DNA of 64,000 nucleotides from Xestospongia bergquistia (taxonomy: Eukaryota > Porifera > Demospongiae > Haplosclerida > Petrosiidae): the NCBI GenBank assembly GCA_963965975.1, contig OZ014411.1, forward strand, positions 5,813,001-5,877,000, in the 5' to 3' direction. The notes beneath the pieces were generated by a model. The model ran no database searches, was not told the DNA's origin, and saw nothing but the letters and a program-made list of their open reading frames with translations. Of this stretch, positions 22,641 to 37,600 are shown in pieces. Every line of letters starts with the position of its first letter. Positions within the stretch are counted from its first letter, which is position 1. The translations under genes and the position numbers were made by a program.

Positions 22641-25600
22641 GTAAGTTAAATGACTCAATAACAGTTAGTAATATATTCTAATGACTCTATCTATCGTATA
22701 AAGTTGGTAATAGTTATAGACTCAGGTCTGACTTTTAATTAGTTTGTCATTGGCACTCCTTCACTTAGAGAGGAATTGTCTAGTAGCACATACATTTATG
22801 AAGTCCATTCTATTAATGGTTAGTACATCATTTCTGGACACAAGATGTGGGTGTGGCATATATAATTCACCAGTAAAAACTATCCTCTTATCTTTATTGT
22901 TTCTAGCAGTGATATTCATTTTGAGGTGTTTGATCCAAACTCACATACCTTAAATACATTGTTATTTTTCTTAGCATTATTTTATGATATTATTATAACA
23001 ATTTATTTGGTAGGTCTAAATATTTGTGGTATTATTTAATGATATTCATAAGGAAAGAATGTACTAATTAACTGTAACAACATACGTTGTGACAGAACAA
23101 ACATGTTACCAGACTCTTCCTAAACAAAGGGACAGCAATGATAGACTAGCTTTTAGTATCAGTTTTAAATGAGTTTAATGATGACTTATAGTAACCTGGT
23201 GGAGTTAAGGATATTTAATAATCAGTGACAAAACATCAAAACCTTTTTTCTAATAATTAAATTTCGAGTGAATATTTATACCTGCCCTTTGACTGTTTGC
23301 TATTTCAATTATGATATAAGGGTTAAAATAATACTGATATCATATTCTCCTGCTGTAGAGTTTTTCGAGTCATTCCCAGAATGTCTAATCCCAAAATGTC
23401 TAATCCCATAATGTCTAAAGGTGATAACTGAGGTGTTAATATAACAGAGTATTTCAATGTCTGATTTTGAGCTTCCTTTATTGCAATCACTTGAACTTCA
23501 ATTTCCCAGTGCTTGTATTCATGGCTGCTACTTTCATTTTACGCAGTGTCTGTGGAGAAAAGTACAGAGTCTTGGACTAGTGGAAGAGTACAAAGAAGAT
23601 GGCTCTATTAGGTAATTTATACAAAAGAGTGCAGCCATTGCTTTTGTGCCATCCAATTTTGTTTGAGTTGCTTGGAATGGATTAAAAACTGAAATACCAG
23701 ATGATGACAAGATGAAGAGCTACTCAGATTATTTTGACCAAAACTGGATGAATGGTCATTTTAAACCACGTATGTGAAACTACTTTGCTCACAGTGGCCC
23801 AAGAACCAATAATCATTTAGAAGGATGGCACAATAGGTTAAAAAGAATAGCAAGAAAGGCACACCCTAACTTTTATGAAGTGCTTGAACTCTTTCAAAAA
23901 GAACAAGCAGCTACTGAAGTCACTATTTTACAGCTACAAGCGGGAGGATTGCACAAAGCTAAAAGACGAAAGGTAATTCAAAGAGAAGAGAAGATAAAAT
24001 TGCTGAAAGATGAACTTACTAATGGGAATAGAAGCGTTGAATCATACATTTCTGCAATTAGACACTGTGTTGTTTCATTTGATTTTTAAATATAGCTTTT
24101 CTGATTAGACAATCAATTCATTAACACCTCAGTTATCACCTTTAGACATTATGGGATTAGACATTCTAGGATTAGACATTCTGGGATTAGACATTCTGGG
24201 ATGTTTCCAGTTTTTCTAGCTAGTCACATCTATATTTATCATACACAGTGATCCTGACCCTTAACTTTCATAAGGACCAAACCATACCTGACTATATCTA
24301 TAGTTATATATTTAGTTGTCCTCTTAAAGTTGCTTGGCAGTATGTGTGTATGTGTGTGTGTCTAAAAATAGTAACATTTCTAGTGTGTAATAAGTGAGAC
24401 ATTTCACTTAACTTGTGTGAGAGCTTCATGCTCCTCTTTCTTCTACATTTTCTATCATTATAAACTCTTGTTATTAACTTATTATATGTTAATGGCAAAC
24501 ATGATGATGCCTTGTGTACTACTGATATGAGTGTGCATTATTTAGAGTATGTATGTTAGTTTATATACCTACTATAATTATATAATGTAGTTATTATTTT
24601 ATATGTACATATTATAATAGACAATAGTGTGTCTATATTAATTGTCTGTTGTACTTATGACATCACAAACTGTTACTCATTACATGTACTAATATAACTT
24701 AATATCATATACTAATAGAAGTTTATAGATATGTTATAATAATTGAAAAATTATGACATCACTATAATTATAACATGACTAATTAATTATATGTGGTTTA
24801 TTCTATTGAGTTATATAATGAATTACTTTATAATAATATGTTCCTCTTCCTTAGTTCACTGATCTATATGATGCTGCACTAAATGGTAATATAGCAAGAG
24901 TAAAGAAAGCAATTGAAAATGAAAATATTCATGTTGATGCTACCACCCATTCTGTGAGCAATGTTATTATAATCACATTACAATACTTATATTATTTAAT
25001 GGTAACTTTAATTGTACAATAATTACTAGTAATATTGTTATTGTATAAATTGTATTTTAAGTGTATACAAACAAAAGTACTTATTATTGGAACTAGAAAA
25101 TAAATTAATAACCAGAGAATAGAAATGAAATGAAATTATTAAGTTAGTCAACAACAACTTTAAAGTAGTATTAGATCATTGTGTTCATAATAGTGTCTGA
25201 GGTCCAACTGATGTACAACTGATCTAGTGTTTAAAGTAGTATTAGATCATTGTGTTCATAATAGTGTCTGAGGTCCAACTGATGTACAACTGATCTAGTG
25301 TTTAAAGTAGTATTAGATCATTCATTGTGTTCATAATAGTGTCTGAGGTCCAACTGATGTACAACTGATCTAGTGTTTAAATTAGTATTAGATCATTGTG
25401 TTCATAATAGTGTCTGAGGTCCAACTGATGTACAACTGATCTAGTGTTTTCATGAAGTGTGTTAAATACATTTGTTACACATTTTGAATTTGATTAGAAG
25501 TGGGTGTGGTTAAAGCCCTGTCTACCAAATAGGCTTACCTTGAAGTTGTTTTATATATACTCATACTAATTACATTGTAGTTGCTAACTCTGGTTTGTAA

Positions 25601-28600
25601 TAATAATATTTGGTGGATTAAACTGTAATCTGATAATTTAATTTTGATGTAATAAAATTTGACTATGTTCTTCTGTTAACAAATGAACATTCCTTGAGTA
25701 TATTGATCCTGACTTTTTTGAGAAACATTTGAAGAAAGTGTGTTCTATATTCTGTCCAAGTTGAGAAGAGCCCTTTATTAAAAAAGATGTTTTATGCATG
25801 GCATATAAGATGAGGTATTTCCTCTCCTATTAAATGCAATTAGCACTGAAGTACATTTTAAGTTTATTCATTATTTGTCACGTGCATATCATGCAAACAC
25901 ACAGTCACACACGTTTTCTCTCGTGTTCATGAAGAAGCCTAAGAGAAAGAGACTGAGATCACATACAAAGGAAGTTATTGCGAGTGTCTATGAATGTTCG
26001 AAGAACTCAACAGGTGTAAACGGACTCAAGATTTCTGAAACAACGCCTGTTAGTTGATGATTTTGATCGTGAAGCCATTAGATGGAAAATCTACTACCTC
26101 TATCAGGCATTCTCAGTATTCCTTCTTTGTTAAAAGGTTTTTTTAGAACCTTGGTGGCTTTATAGCTGCCTTAAATTGCGAAAGACAATATCTGGTTATT
26201 ATTTTAATAATACTAATTGTTATAATAGAACATCTGTTCATATAATTAGAACTGTAATTTAGAATTTTCATGCAACAGATGACTGACTTCTCAAGCTGAA
26301 AATTGTTATTTATTAAATCCTTGACAGTGTACAATTTAAAGTATGTCAAAGGTATGCCATTGAAAATATATGGAGTTTTCTAGTTTGTTACTTCTCGTGA
26401 CATTAGAGAGCCAAATTTTATATATAAAATGCGCGTTTTTAAGCTCAATCAATTGGTGCAAGTCCCATGTCAATAGCACGTAAAACGACAAAGTTATTGA
26501 CATGTCTGGGTGGCTCTTCTCAACTCGGACAGAGTATAGTCATTTTCTGTACTATATCACTTGAAAGTGTTCTTAACTCCACCCTCTACATGACAAAAAT
26601 TAATACTGGTTGAATAAAATTTGATGGTTAATCTAAAGATTTGACAAAACACTTAATTTAATTGTCAAATTATCTTATATTAAATTAATGATGTGTTAAA
26701 TTTATAATAATTGTTTGTTTATTTTCAAATCATTATATGTACTTTGTATAATAAACTATAATATTGAGTTATTATTATATTGTGTACTTAATATATCACA
26801 TATAATGATGTATCATTTATATCTCTTTGTTCAGAATAGTTTCACAATGCTACATTTAGCAAGTATTGGAGGACATGAAGGATTAGTTATCTATCTCTTA
26901 AGTATGGGAGCAACTGTGAACATTCAAAATAATGTAAGTATAGATATTTACATTGTATAGTATATATCTCATGTATTGCTGTCAATGCTTTAGTTATTTT
27001 GTCATAGCCAATATACAGAGTTCTATATCTATAGTTTATTATGAAGGTTAATAGTTAATTCTTATATTTCTGGTTTTTATTATTCCTAAAACACTGTTTT
27101 TGAATGGTTACCACCTTTGAATGCCTCCCCTCCCTCCCTCTTGACCCTCAAATTTATCATCTATACAGCTTTTCCATTTATGATATTATTAAAATTTAAT
27201 GAGACAGAACCAGTCTATATTATCTACATGTATTTATACTAAATCACAAGAACTCATGATCTAACACAATATTAATTGTAATATCATTCAGTCGATAGAT
27301 GAGAACTTAGGTTTAATTGTTAACAGCTCTGTAATACAGTTAAACTCATGATTGTTATCAGTTGTAAATGTATGTATAGTACATGTACTTTTGTAACATG
27401 ACATATTGTTTATCAGGTCTGTGTATAATATATAATGTCAAAGTGGTTTAGCACTTAATGTATACACATGTACTACATGTGATATAACTATATAATGTGT
27501 AGTTTGTACTTATCTATATGTTGTGACCTTTATTTCTATTATTAACAGTCGGGACGAACTGCTCTACATTTAGCCTGTAAGATTGGACATACAGGTATTG
27601 CCCAACTATTAATTTCAAGTGGTACTAACATTGATATTACTAATAAGGTTAGTAGTGACAACAAGTGATTACATTTTGTAAACACATTAATGACAGTAAT
27701 AGTTATGGGTTTGTCATATATAAACAAGTAAACAATTTGTAAGTGGTACTTGATAAATACTTCACAGCACATAACATCATGATAGTCTGTATATTTTAGT
27801 AAAGGGATCATCATATATGAGTACATCTAAAGTACCACACATGTCCAAATAATCATCTGACAGTCAGTGCTAGTTACTAACTATAGCCTATGAATTACCT
27901 GTTGTCCAACATGCCTTTACACAAATCCACTATATGCCTGTATGCTAGTATATACTATTAGTTATTGTATATTGTCTATAGTGACTATAATCATACCAAG
28001 GTTTTTCTAGTATGACAAGTAACTTGAAGGAATTAGAGTGCTCCTGTGATTTTTATTCCTGTACAAGTCTACAGTTACTGTAGTACTATCATTGCATGTA
28101 GGTAGTAGTATATACTGTATAGCTTAAATGAAGGAAGCTCCTAACAGGATTAGAATTAGTAAAAATTATCATTGGCTGTCTCTGACATTAAGAGTTTCCT
28201 TTAAAAGGACTAAAAACTACATTTTACTAGCATTGTCTGGACAGTCAATTTAGTATAATTGATGTTATAGTATGAGCACTTAAAACAAGAGTACAAAGTG
28301 TTTAATTGTTTGTGGTTAGTAATGTTCCCACCCACATGTAATAATGATATGGGGTATATTAGAATTGGTAAGTCCTAGAAATATTTATGGTACATCTCGA
28401 AGGAATGTCGAATTTCTTATCTACCGTATATAACACACTCCTTAATATATGTACATGTAATTGAAATAATAAAAAAGACATTCTATGTCTAAACCACTTT
28501 CTTTATCATCATTACATTAGCCCATAGCTTTATCCTGTGATGTTATTATAAGGTTATTGATCAATGTTATAGTCAGGCCTAGATATGCATGGGTTAATTT

Positions 28601-31600
28601 AATGGTTGCCTAGGCAACTCTTTGATACAAGACAATTTGTGAATCAAATTTCTTTACATCAACTTGAATCAATTATTTTTTTGGCAAAGCTAGTTGTTCC
28701 ATCTAGGAAACAAAGCAGTTTACTTATATTTACAAGTAATAACATATGACAGCAACTTTTGTTTTGACATAAAAGATTACTTGTATTGCTTAAAACTGCT
28801 GTCATAGCTTTAGCTATCATATTATAGCTGATATACAGAGTTCTAAAGCTATAGTTTATTATATAGATTAATAGTTAATTCTCATATTTCTGGTTTTTAT
28901 TATTCCTATATTTAAAACACTGTCCTTGAATGGTTACCACCCTTGAATGCCTCCCCTCCCTCTTGATATGAATTAAACACATCAGCTATGTAGTACATAT
29001 GAAACAATTAATAAACAACACATCCACAAAAAGTTACTTCACAAATTATATGATATATCTTGTTGCTTGACCAATCATAAAAATTAAGATCCTCAAATTT
29101 ATCAACTATATAGCCTTTCCATTTATGATATTATTAAAATTTAATAAAACAGAACCAGTCTATATTATCTACATGTATTTATACTAAATCACAAGAACTC
29201 ATGATCTAGCACAATATTAATTGTAATATCATTCAGTCAATAGATGAGAACTTAGGTTTAATTGTTAATAGCTCTGTAATATAGTTAAACTCATTTACTG
29301 TTACTCTAAATAAATTAATTGATTACTTTATATAGTTATTTATATTGTATATAATAAAGTATTAGACATTAAGAAATAGTAAATATCACTACAGTCATGT
29401 AGTTAATTATGAAGATTCTATTTAATGTGTCATTAATTTGAGAAAAAATTTGAATGGCCTGTATCTGTTGCTATGAAATTTATAAGATGACAATATTTCA
29501 TATCATGTCATGTCCTTTATAAGAAGTCATTTGTTAAAGTTCATTTAATGTCATTTCCATAATAATCAAAACAATATATATGCCCACATATAGAATTTGG
29601 CAGGTAAAGGGTTATTAGGTCTGTGTATAATATATAATGTCAAAGTGTTTTACCACTTAATGTATACACATGTACTACATGTGATATAACTATATAATGT
29701 GTAGTTTGTACTTATCTATATGTTGTGACCTTTATTTCTATTATTAACAGGATAGACAAACTGCTCTACATTATGCCTGTGAGAATGGACATACACGTAT
29801 TGCCCAACTATTAATTTCAAGTGATGCTAAAATTGATATTACTGATAAGGTTAGTAGTGACAAAAATGATTACATTTTGTTAACACATTAATGACAGTAA
29901 TAGTTATGGGTTTGTCATATATAAACAAGTAATTAATTTGTAAGTGGTACTTGATAAATACTTCACAGCACATAACATCATGATAGTCTGTATATTTTAG
30001 TAAAGGGATCATTATATATGAGTACATCTAAAGTACCACACATGTCTAATAACAATGGGGATTTTTATAAGGTTTCATTTTTATAACAGCTCAGTTAAAC
30101 TCATTTACTGTTACTCTAAATAAATTAATTGGTTACTTTATATAGTTATTTATATTGTATATAATAAAGTATTAGATATTAAGAAATAGTAAATATCACT
30201 ACAGTCATGTAGTTAATTATCAGAGCTATGAAGATTCCATTTAATGTAGTGGAAGAAATGGACATTCTTATTTACAATTTTGTTTCAATACATGACATGA
30301 CTATTCTGCTAGTGTTAGACCTTTGTTAGCCCCACCTCCTACTTTGATGTTTAGTTGAGTATTGCACTGATTAGCTAGATATTCCAACTTGTCTTGATAG
30401 CAATAGTTGTTACTTCTTAACAAAGGATTATATTATGAAATGATGGAAAAGTTTTTAGTTAGTATTAAATTTTATCAACTGGAAAATTGAAGCACTGAAA
30501 TGATCTTCTGAGGCCTTCCTAAGGGGCTAGACTCATGAGGCTATAACTGAAATTTATTATTAGCCCACTCATCATTCATCAGTTCATTCATTAAATATCA
30601 GTCTTTGCTTGTTTGACACTTTCATGAGAATTGTCTTCAATATATAAACAGCTTGAGTTGTGTAAATTTTGATATTTTTGACCTATTTATTTATTACTAA
30701 TCATTTTAAATTTTCATAATGTTTATAACCTTAAATGAAGCATTCTGATTGGTCAATTAAGGCATAAAATGGTACAAATATATATAAAATATGATGTTAA
30801 CTAACATGATAGTGTCATATTATAGCTGTAGCTAGTGGTAAGGGCTTAGCAATTTAGTGCTTTTATGATGTAGTAATTATAGTATATATTAGATATTATG
30901 ATAGTCTTTGTCCTGAACAATAGCTATCTAGTAACAGGTACATAGTATTAAATAGTTTATATACCTATCAACCTAATAAGGAATACCTACCAACTCATTT
31001 AACTTTACTTTACATATTAATGTTTTAGTACAACCATAGGTTTACAGTACATTGTAGCAGTAAGTATATGTATTTTATAAGGTGTTAATAAGGACCAGGT
31101 ACATCAAGTTATTATTGTTATCAGTTATAAATGTATGTATAGTACATGTACTTTTGTAACATGACATATTGTTTATCAGGTCTGTGTATAATATATAATG
31201 TCAAAGTGTTTTAGCACTTAATATATACACATGTACTATATGTGACATAACTATATAATGTGTAGTTTGTACTTATCTATATGTTGTGACCTTTATTTCT
31301 ATTATTAACAGTGGGGACGAACTGCTCTACATATAGCCTGTGAGATTGGACATACAGGCATTGCCCAACTATTAATTTCAAGTGGTACTAACATTGATAT
31401 TACTGATAAGGTTAGTATAGTGATAACAAGTGATTACATTTTGTAAACACATTAATGACAGTAATAGTTCTGGGTTTGTCATATATAAACAAGTAATTAA
31501 TTTGTAAGTGGTGCTTGATAAATACTTCACAGCACATAACATCATGATAGTCTGTATATTTTAGTAAAGGGATCATCATATATGAGTACATCTAAAGTAC

Positions 31601-34600
31601 CACACATGTCCAACTAATCATCTGACAGTCAGTGCTAGTTACTAACTATAGCCTATGAATTACCTGTTGTCCAACATGCCTTTACACAAATCCACTATAT
31701 GCCTGTATGCTAGTATATATTATTAGTTATTGTATATTCTCTATAGTGACTATAATCATACCAGGGTTTTTCTAGCATTGTCTGGACAGTCAATTTAGTA
31801 TAATTGATGTTATAGTATGAGCACTTAAAACAAGAGTACAAAGTGTTTAATTGTTTGTGGTTAGTAATGTTCCCACCCACATGTAATAATGATGTGGGGT
31901 ATATTAGAATTGGTAAGTCCTAGAAATATTTATGGTACATCTCTAAGGAATGTCGAATTTCTTATCAACTGTATATAACACACTCTTTAATATATGTACA
32001 TGTAATTGAAATAATAAAAAAGACATTCTATGTCTAAACCACTTTCTTTATCATCATTACATTAGCCCATAGCTTTATCCTGTGATGTTATTATAAGGTT
32101 ATTGATCAATGTTATAGTCAGGCCTAGGTATGGGTTAATTTAATGGTTGCCTAGGCAACTCTTTGATACAAGACAATTTGTGAATCAAATTTCTTTCAAT
32201 CAACTTGAATCAATTATTTTTTTGGCAAAGCTAGTTGTTCCATCTAGGAAACAAGTCAGTTTACTTATATTTTACAAGTAATAACATATGAGAGCAACTT
32301 TTGTTTTGACATAAAAGATTACTTGTATTGCTTAAAACTGCTGTCATAGCTTTAGCTATCATATTATAGCTGATATATAGAATTCTAAAGCTATAGTTTA
32401 TTATAAAGGTTAATAGTTAATTCTCATATTTCTGGTTTTTATTATTCTTATATTTAAAACACTGTCCTTGAATGGTTACCACCCTTGAATGCCTCCCCTC
32501 CCTCTTGATATGAATTAAACACATCAGCTTTGTAGTACATATGAAACAATTAATAAACAACACATCCACAAAAAGTTACTTCACAAATTATATGACGTAT
32601 CTTGTTTCTTGACCAATCATAAAAATTAGGATCCTCAAATTTATCAACTATATAGCCTTTCCATTTATGATATTATTAAAATTTAATAAAACAGAAACAG
32701 TCTATATTATCTACATGTACCTTGTATTTATACTAAGTCACAAGAACTCATGATCTAACACTATATTAACTGTAATATCATTCAGTCAATAGATTAGAAC
32801 TTAGGTTTTATTTTTATAACAGCTCTGTAATATAGTTAAACTCATTTACTGTTACTCTAAATAAATTAATTGGTTATTTCATATAGTTATTTATATTGTA
32901 TATAATAAAGTATTAGACATTAAGAAGTAGTAAATATCACTACAGTCATGTAGTTAATTATCAGAGCTATGAAGATTCCATTTAATGTAGTGTAAGAAAT
33001 GGACATTCTTATTTACAATTTTGTTTTCAATACATGACAAGACTATTCTGCTAGTGTTAGACCTTTGTTAGCCCCGCCCCCTACTTTGATGTTTAGTTGA
33101 GTATTGCACTGATTAGCTAGATATTCCAACTTGTCTTGATAGCAATAGTTGTTACTTCTTAACAAAGGATTAGATTACGAAATGATGGAAAAGTTTTTAG
33201 TTAGTATTAAATTTTATCAACTGGAAAATTGAAGCACTGAAATGATCTTATGAGGCCTTCCTAAGGGGCTAGACTCATGAGGCTATAACTGAAATTTATT
33301 ATTAGCCCACTCATCATTCATCAGTTCATTCATTAAATATCAGTCTTTGCTTGTTTGACACTTTCATGAGAATTGTCTTCAATATATAAACAGCTTGAGT
33401 TGTGTAAATTGTGATATTGTTGACCTATTTATTTATTACTAATCATTTTAAATTTTCATAATGTTTGTGACCTGAAATGGAGCATTCTGATTGGTCAATT
33501 AAGGCATAAAGTGGTACAAATATATATAAAATATGATGTTAACTAACATGATAGTATCATATTATAACTGTAGCCAGTGGTAAGGGTTCAGCAATTTAGT
33601 ACTTTTATGATGTAGTAGTTATAGTATATATTAGATATTATGATAGCCTGTGTCCTAAACAATAGCTATCTAGTAACAGGTACATAGTATTAAATAGTTT
33701 ATATACCTATCAACCTAATAAGGAATACATACCAACTCATTTAACTTTACTTTACATATTAATGTTTTAATACAACCATAGGTTTACAATACATTGTAGC
33801 AGTAAGTATAATATGTATATTATAAGGTGTTAGTAAGGACCAGGTACATCAACTTATGATTGTTATCAGTTGTAAATGTATGTATAGTACATGTACTTTT
33901 GTAACATGACATATTGTTTATCCCTTTGCTTCCAATGACGAGTATACTCGTCATTAAGAACGTTATCGCAATTCCCAATGACAAGTATACTCATCATCTG
34001 CTTTATACTAAGTTAGGTGCTCTAGTTTTGCTTCGTGGAGGCTGCTTTTTTAGCTAGATGTGCTTCAGGCAGCTGCGTTGCAAGGTAGAAGTACAAAAGT
34101 AGCTGCTGTGTCTCTTCACTCTTGCTTTCAGACAATCTATACTTGAAAACTCATCTTTGTCTATCTTGATTATCAAGGGCGTTACTCAATCAAAAGTAAG
34201 TGTGAAACCACAAAGTAAACAAGCAGCTATTCATTATTATCAGTTCACAATAATCATTAAAATATAAAACAATAGTATATAGTACACTATTTATATAACA
34301 GACTACTGTTATGGCTGAAGGCAATACTAGACCCTGTTATACTGGTGTTGAAGTATTGAACCTGCTGGACATTGATGGTGAGGATGGTGGTTTTGATAAA
34401 TACTGCTTTGAAGGTAGTGATGATGTCGAAAACTGAGAGCAAACCTTCCTCAGACGGTAGATCAGTTAAAACCCCAATGGTCATATATTGGAAATTGCTC
34501 CCGATTAAATGAAGCTTCCAAGAAAAAACAGCAACAAGAATACGACCACCGATACAAAGCAAGACTCTTACCACCAATAACAAATGACTCACCAGTGTGG

Positions 34601-37600
34601 GTTAATACTGGGGCAACCATTATACCCGAACGAGTTATGAAGCAACATGGCACTCCACGCTCTTATATCATCAAGACACCATCAGGTTTATACCGAAGGA
34701 ATCGTCGTCACCTGAACCCATCACCCAGCTTGAAGTTTAGGAACTCAGTAACTTATGTTGACAACACTGATCAAGCACCAACTCTGGAGACAGTGACATT
34801 GTAGAAGAACCATTACCAAGGCCTAAAATGATGAGATCAAGAACTGGGACAGTCATTCGTCCTCCGGAAAGATTCGGCAATGAAGTCGGTTACCATTGAC
34901 CACCAAGGAAGGGGAGATGCGGCATAACTATAAAGCATTGTTACTAATGGTGTTAACTTAGGTGTAAATGTGTTATATGAATGGACTAATGTGTTATATC
35001 TGTGGAATGTATGTTGTACTATTTAAGTAACTGATTTTGTGATTTGATATAGTATATAATTCTGATAATTATACTTTGTCAAATACTACATGGTGGCAGC
35101 GATGGCCCAACTACATCTCTCCCCTCCTGAGCCTTTCAACTTCAGCAATCCTGAAGATTGGCCAAAGTGGAAACGTTGGTTTGAGCAATTTCGTATCGCC
35201 TCTGGGCTTGCGCAAGAAGATGAGAAACGGCAAGTCAGCACTCTTCTGTATTGCCTTGGAGAAGAATCACAAGCCATACTGGACTTGACAGGAGTACCAA
35301 GCGAGGAGGCTATGACTACCTGTGATCGAATCATAGAAACTTTCGAATCCTTCTTCAAAGTATGGAAAAATGTTATCTTCGAGAGAGCTCGCTTTAATCG
35401 GCATAATCAAGCACTGGGGGAAACCTCCGAGCAATGCGTTATGGAGCTCTACAAGCTAGCGGAAGACTGTGAGTATGGGGTGATGAAAGAGGAGATGATA
35501 CACGACAGGCTGGTGGTAGGTATCAGAGATACAGTGCTGTCAGAACGGCTATAGCTAGACCCGAAGCTCACCTTAGAATCGGCTAAGAAAGCTGTACATC
35601 AACGAGAAGCTGTCAAGGAGCAGCAGCAAACACTAAACAAACATGAACAAGGTGCTGGCACTTATGTAGCCATAGACCAGGAGGGAAAAGATTCAGTAAA
35701 ATGAAAGAGCCACGCAGTGGAAGAGAAAAGGCGAAGTCACGAAATGCAAAGTGTACTCGCTGCGGTAAAGGACATCAAAAACACAAATGCCCAGCAAAGG
35801 AGGCAACACGTCATCGGTATAACAAGAAAGGACATTATAGTTCATGCTGTTACTCTAAGGTTGTGGAAGAAGTTAATACTCACTCGAGTCCCAACGAAAT
35901 GGAATTAGACACGGTATTTTTGGACACACTAATATCAGATGCCAATGAATATTGGAAGGTCAGAATAGAAGTCAACGGCACCAAGCTGCAGTTCAAGGTA
36001 GACACTGGAGCAGAGGTGACAGCAATGTCAGAAAAAGATTATCAGGGACTAAGAAAGGTGAATCTACAGCCAACATCTAAGATCTTGTATGGACCGTCAC
36101 ATCACACACTCAAAACTATTGGTCAATTTAGGGGAAAAGTCAAATATGGTGAGAAACAATCTGAGCAACTCATTTTTGTCGTTTGGGGGCTGAAGACCAA
36201 TTTATTGGAGTTACCAGCAATCATGGCACTCAAGATAGCTGCATAAAACTGATGCTGTTATTGACCAAAAGACTCAACTATTTGAGAAATATCCATCAGT
36301 GTTTACTGGATTGGGATCATTTGGAGAGGAGTACTCCATGAAATTAAAAGATGATGCCAAACCACATGCCTTGTTCACTCCAAGACAAGTCCCGCTACAA
36401 TATCAAAGTAAAATCCAAAAGAATTGGAACGCATGGAGTCTCTGGGAGTTATATTAAAAGTGGACAAACCAACACCATGGTGTGCTGGTATGGTTGCAGT
36501 ACCCAAAAGGAATGGCTCGATCCGTATATGCGTCGACTTACGACCACTGAATGAAAGCGTCCTCAGATAAGTTCACCCACTTCCAAAAATTGACGATCTT
36601 CTAGCTCAAATATCAGGTGGCACTGTTTTTAGTAAACTAGATGCTAACAGTGGGTTCTGGCAGATACCATTGGAAAAGGAGTCAAGACTATTAACTACCT
36701 TATAATGCCAATGGGCAGATATTTTTTTAACAAACTACCTTTTGGGATCACAAGCACTGCGGAACATTTCCAGAAGCAGATGTCAAAAGTCTTGGCAGGA
36801 CTAGAGGGAGCATTATGCCTTATTGATGACATCTTGGTGTACGCCAAAACGCAGGAGGAACATGATATCTGTCTCGAAGCAGTGCTCAAGAGGATTTAGA
36901 AGTCAGGAGTCACACTCAATCCTGAAAAATGTGAGTTTAGTTTAACTTTTCTAGGTGATGTAGTCGACAAACACGGGGTACACCCAGACCCTCAGAAAAC
37001 TGATGCAATTAGCAACATGAAACCTCCAAAGGACGTCACAGAGTTGAGAAGGTTTCTAGGCATGGTGAATCGATTAGGAAAATTTACACCTCGATTAGCT
37101 GAACTCACCCACCCACTGAGAGACCTTCTAGGAAAAAGAAACCTCTGGAGATGGGAGTCGCCACAGAACGTAGCATTTTCCCAAATTAAGGAAGAACTAT
37201 CAAAGCTCACAACACTCTTACAATACAACATGGAAGCAGAAACAGAGGTCATTGCAGATTCTTCCTCGTATGGGGTAGCAGCAGTTCTACTGCAGAAACA
37301 ACAACAATCATGGAGACCAGTTGCTTATGCCTCTTGGTCACTATCCGAAACTGAAAAGAGATATGCCCAAGTAGAGAAGGAGGCACTGGCCATCACCTGG
37401 GCATGCAAAAGGTTTTCAACATATCTGTTAGGTATGTGATTTCTGATTGAAACAGACCACAAACCATTGATTTCATTACTGGGAATGAAACAATTATACT
37501 CTGTGTTTTAAAAGGTGTTTTATGCATGGAATGTAAAGTGAGGAATTTCCTTTCCTATTACATGCAATTAGCACTGAAGTACATTTTAAGTTTATTCATT

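Noticed and set aside
25161..25449. CRISPR-like direct repeats
   Set aside because: The 71-base units are back-to-back with no unique spacers, and the genome is eukaryotic; it is a minisatellite.
35091..35105. tRNA gene remnant at TGGTGGCAGCGATGG
   Set aside because: It abuts the 5' LTR, so it is better explained as a primer-binding site; no cloverleaf can be drawn.
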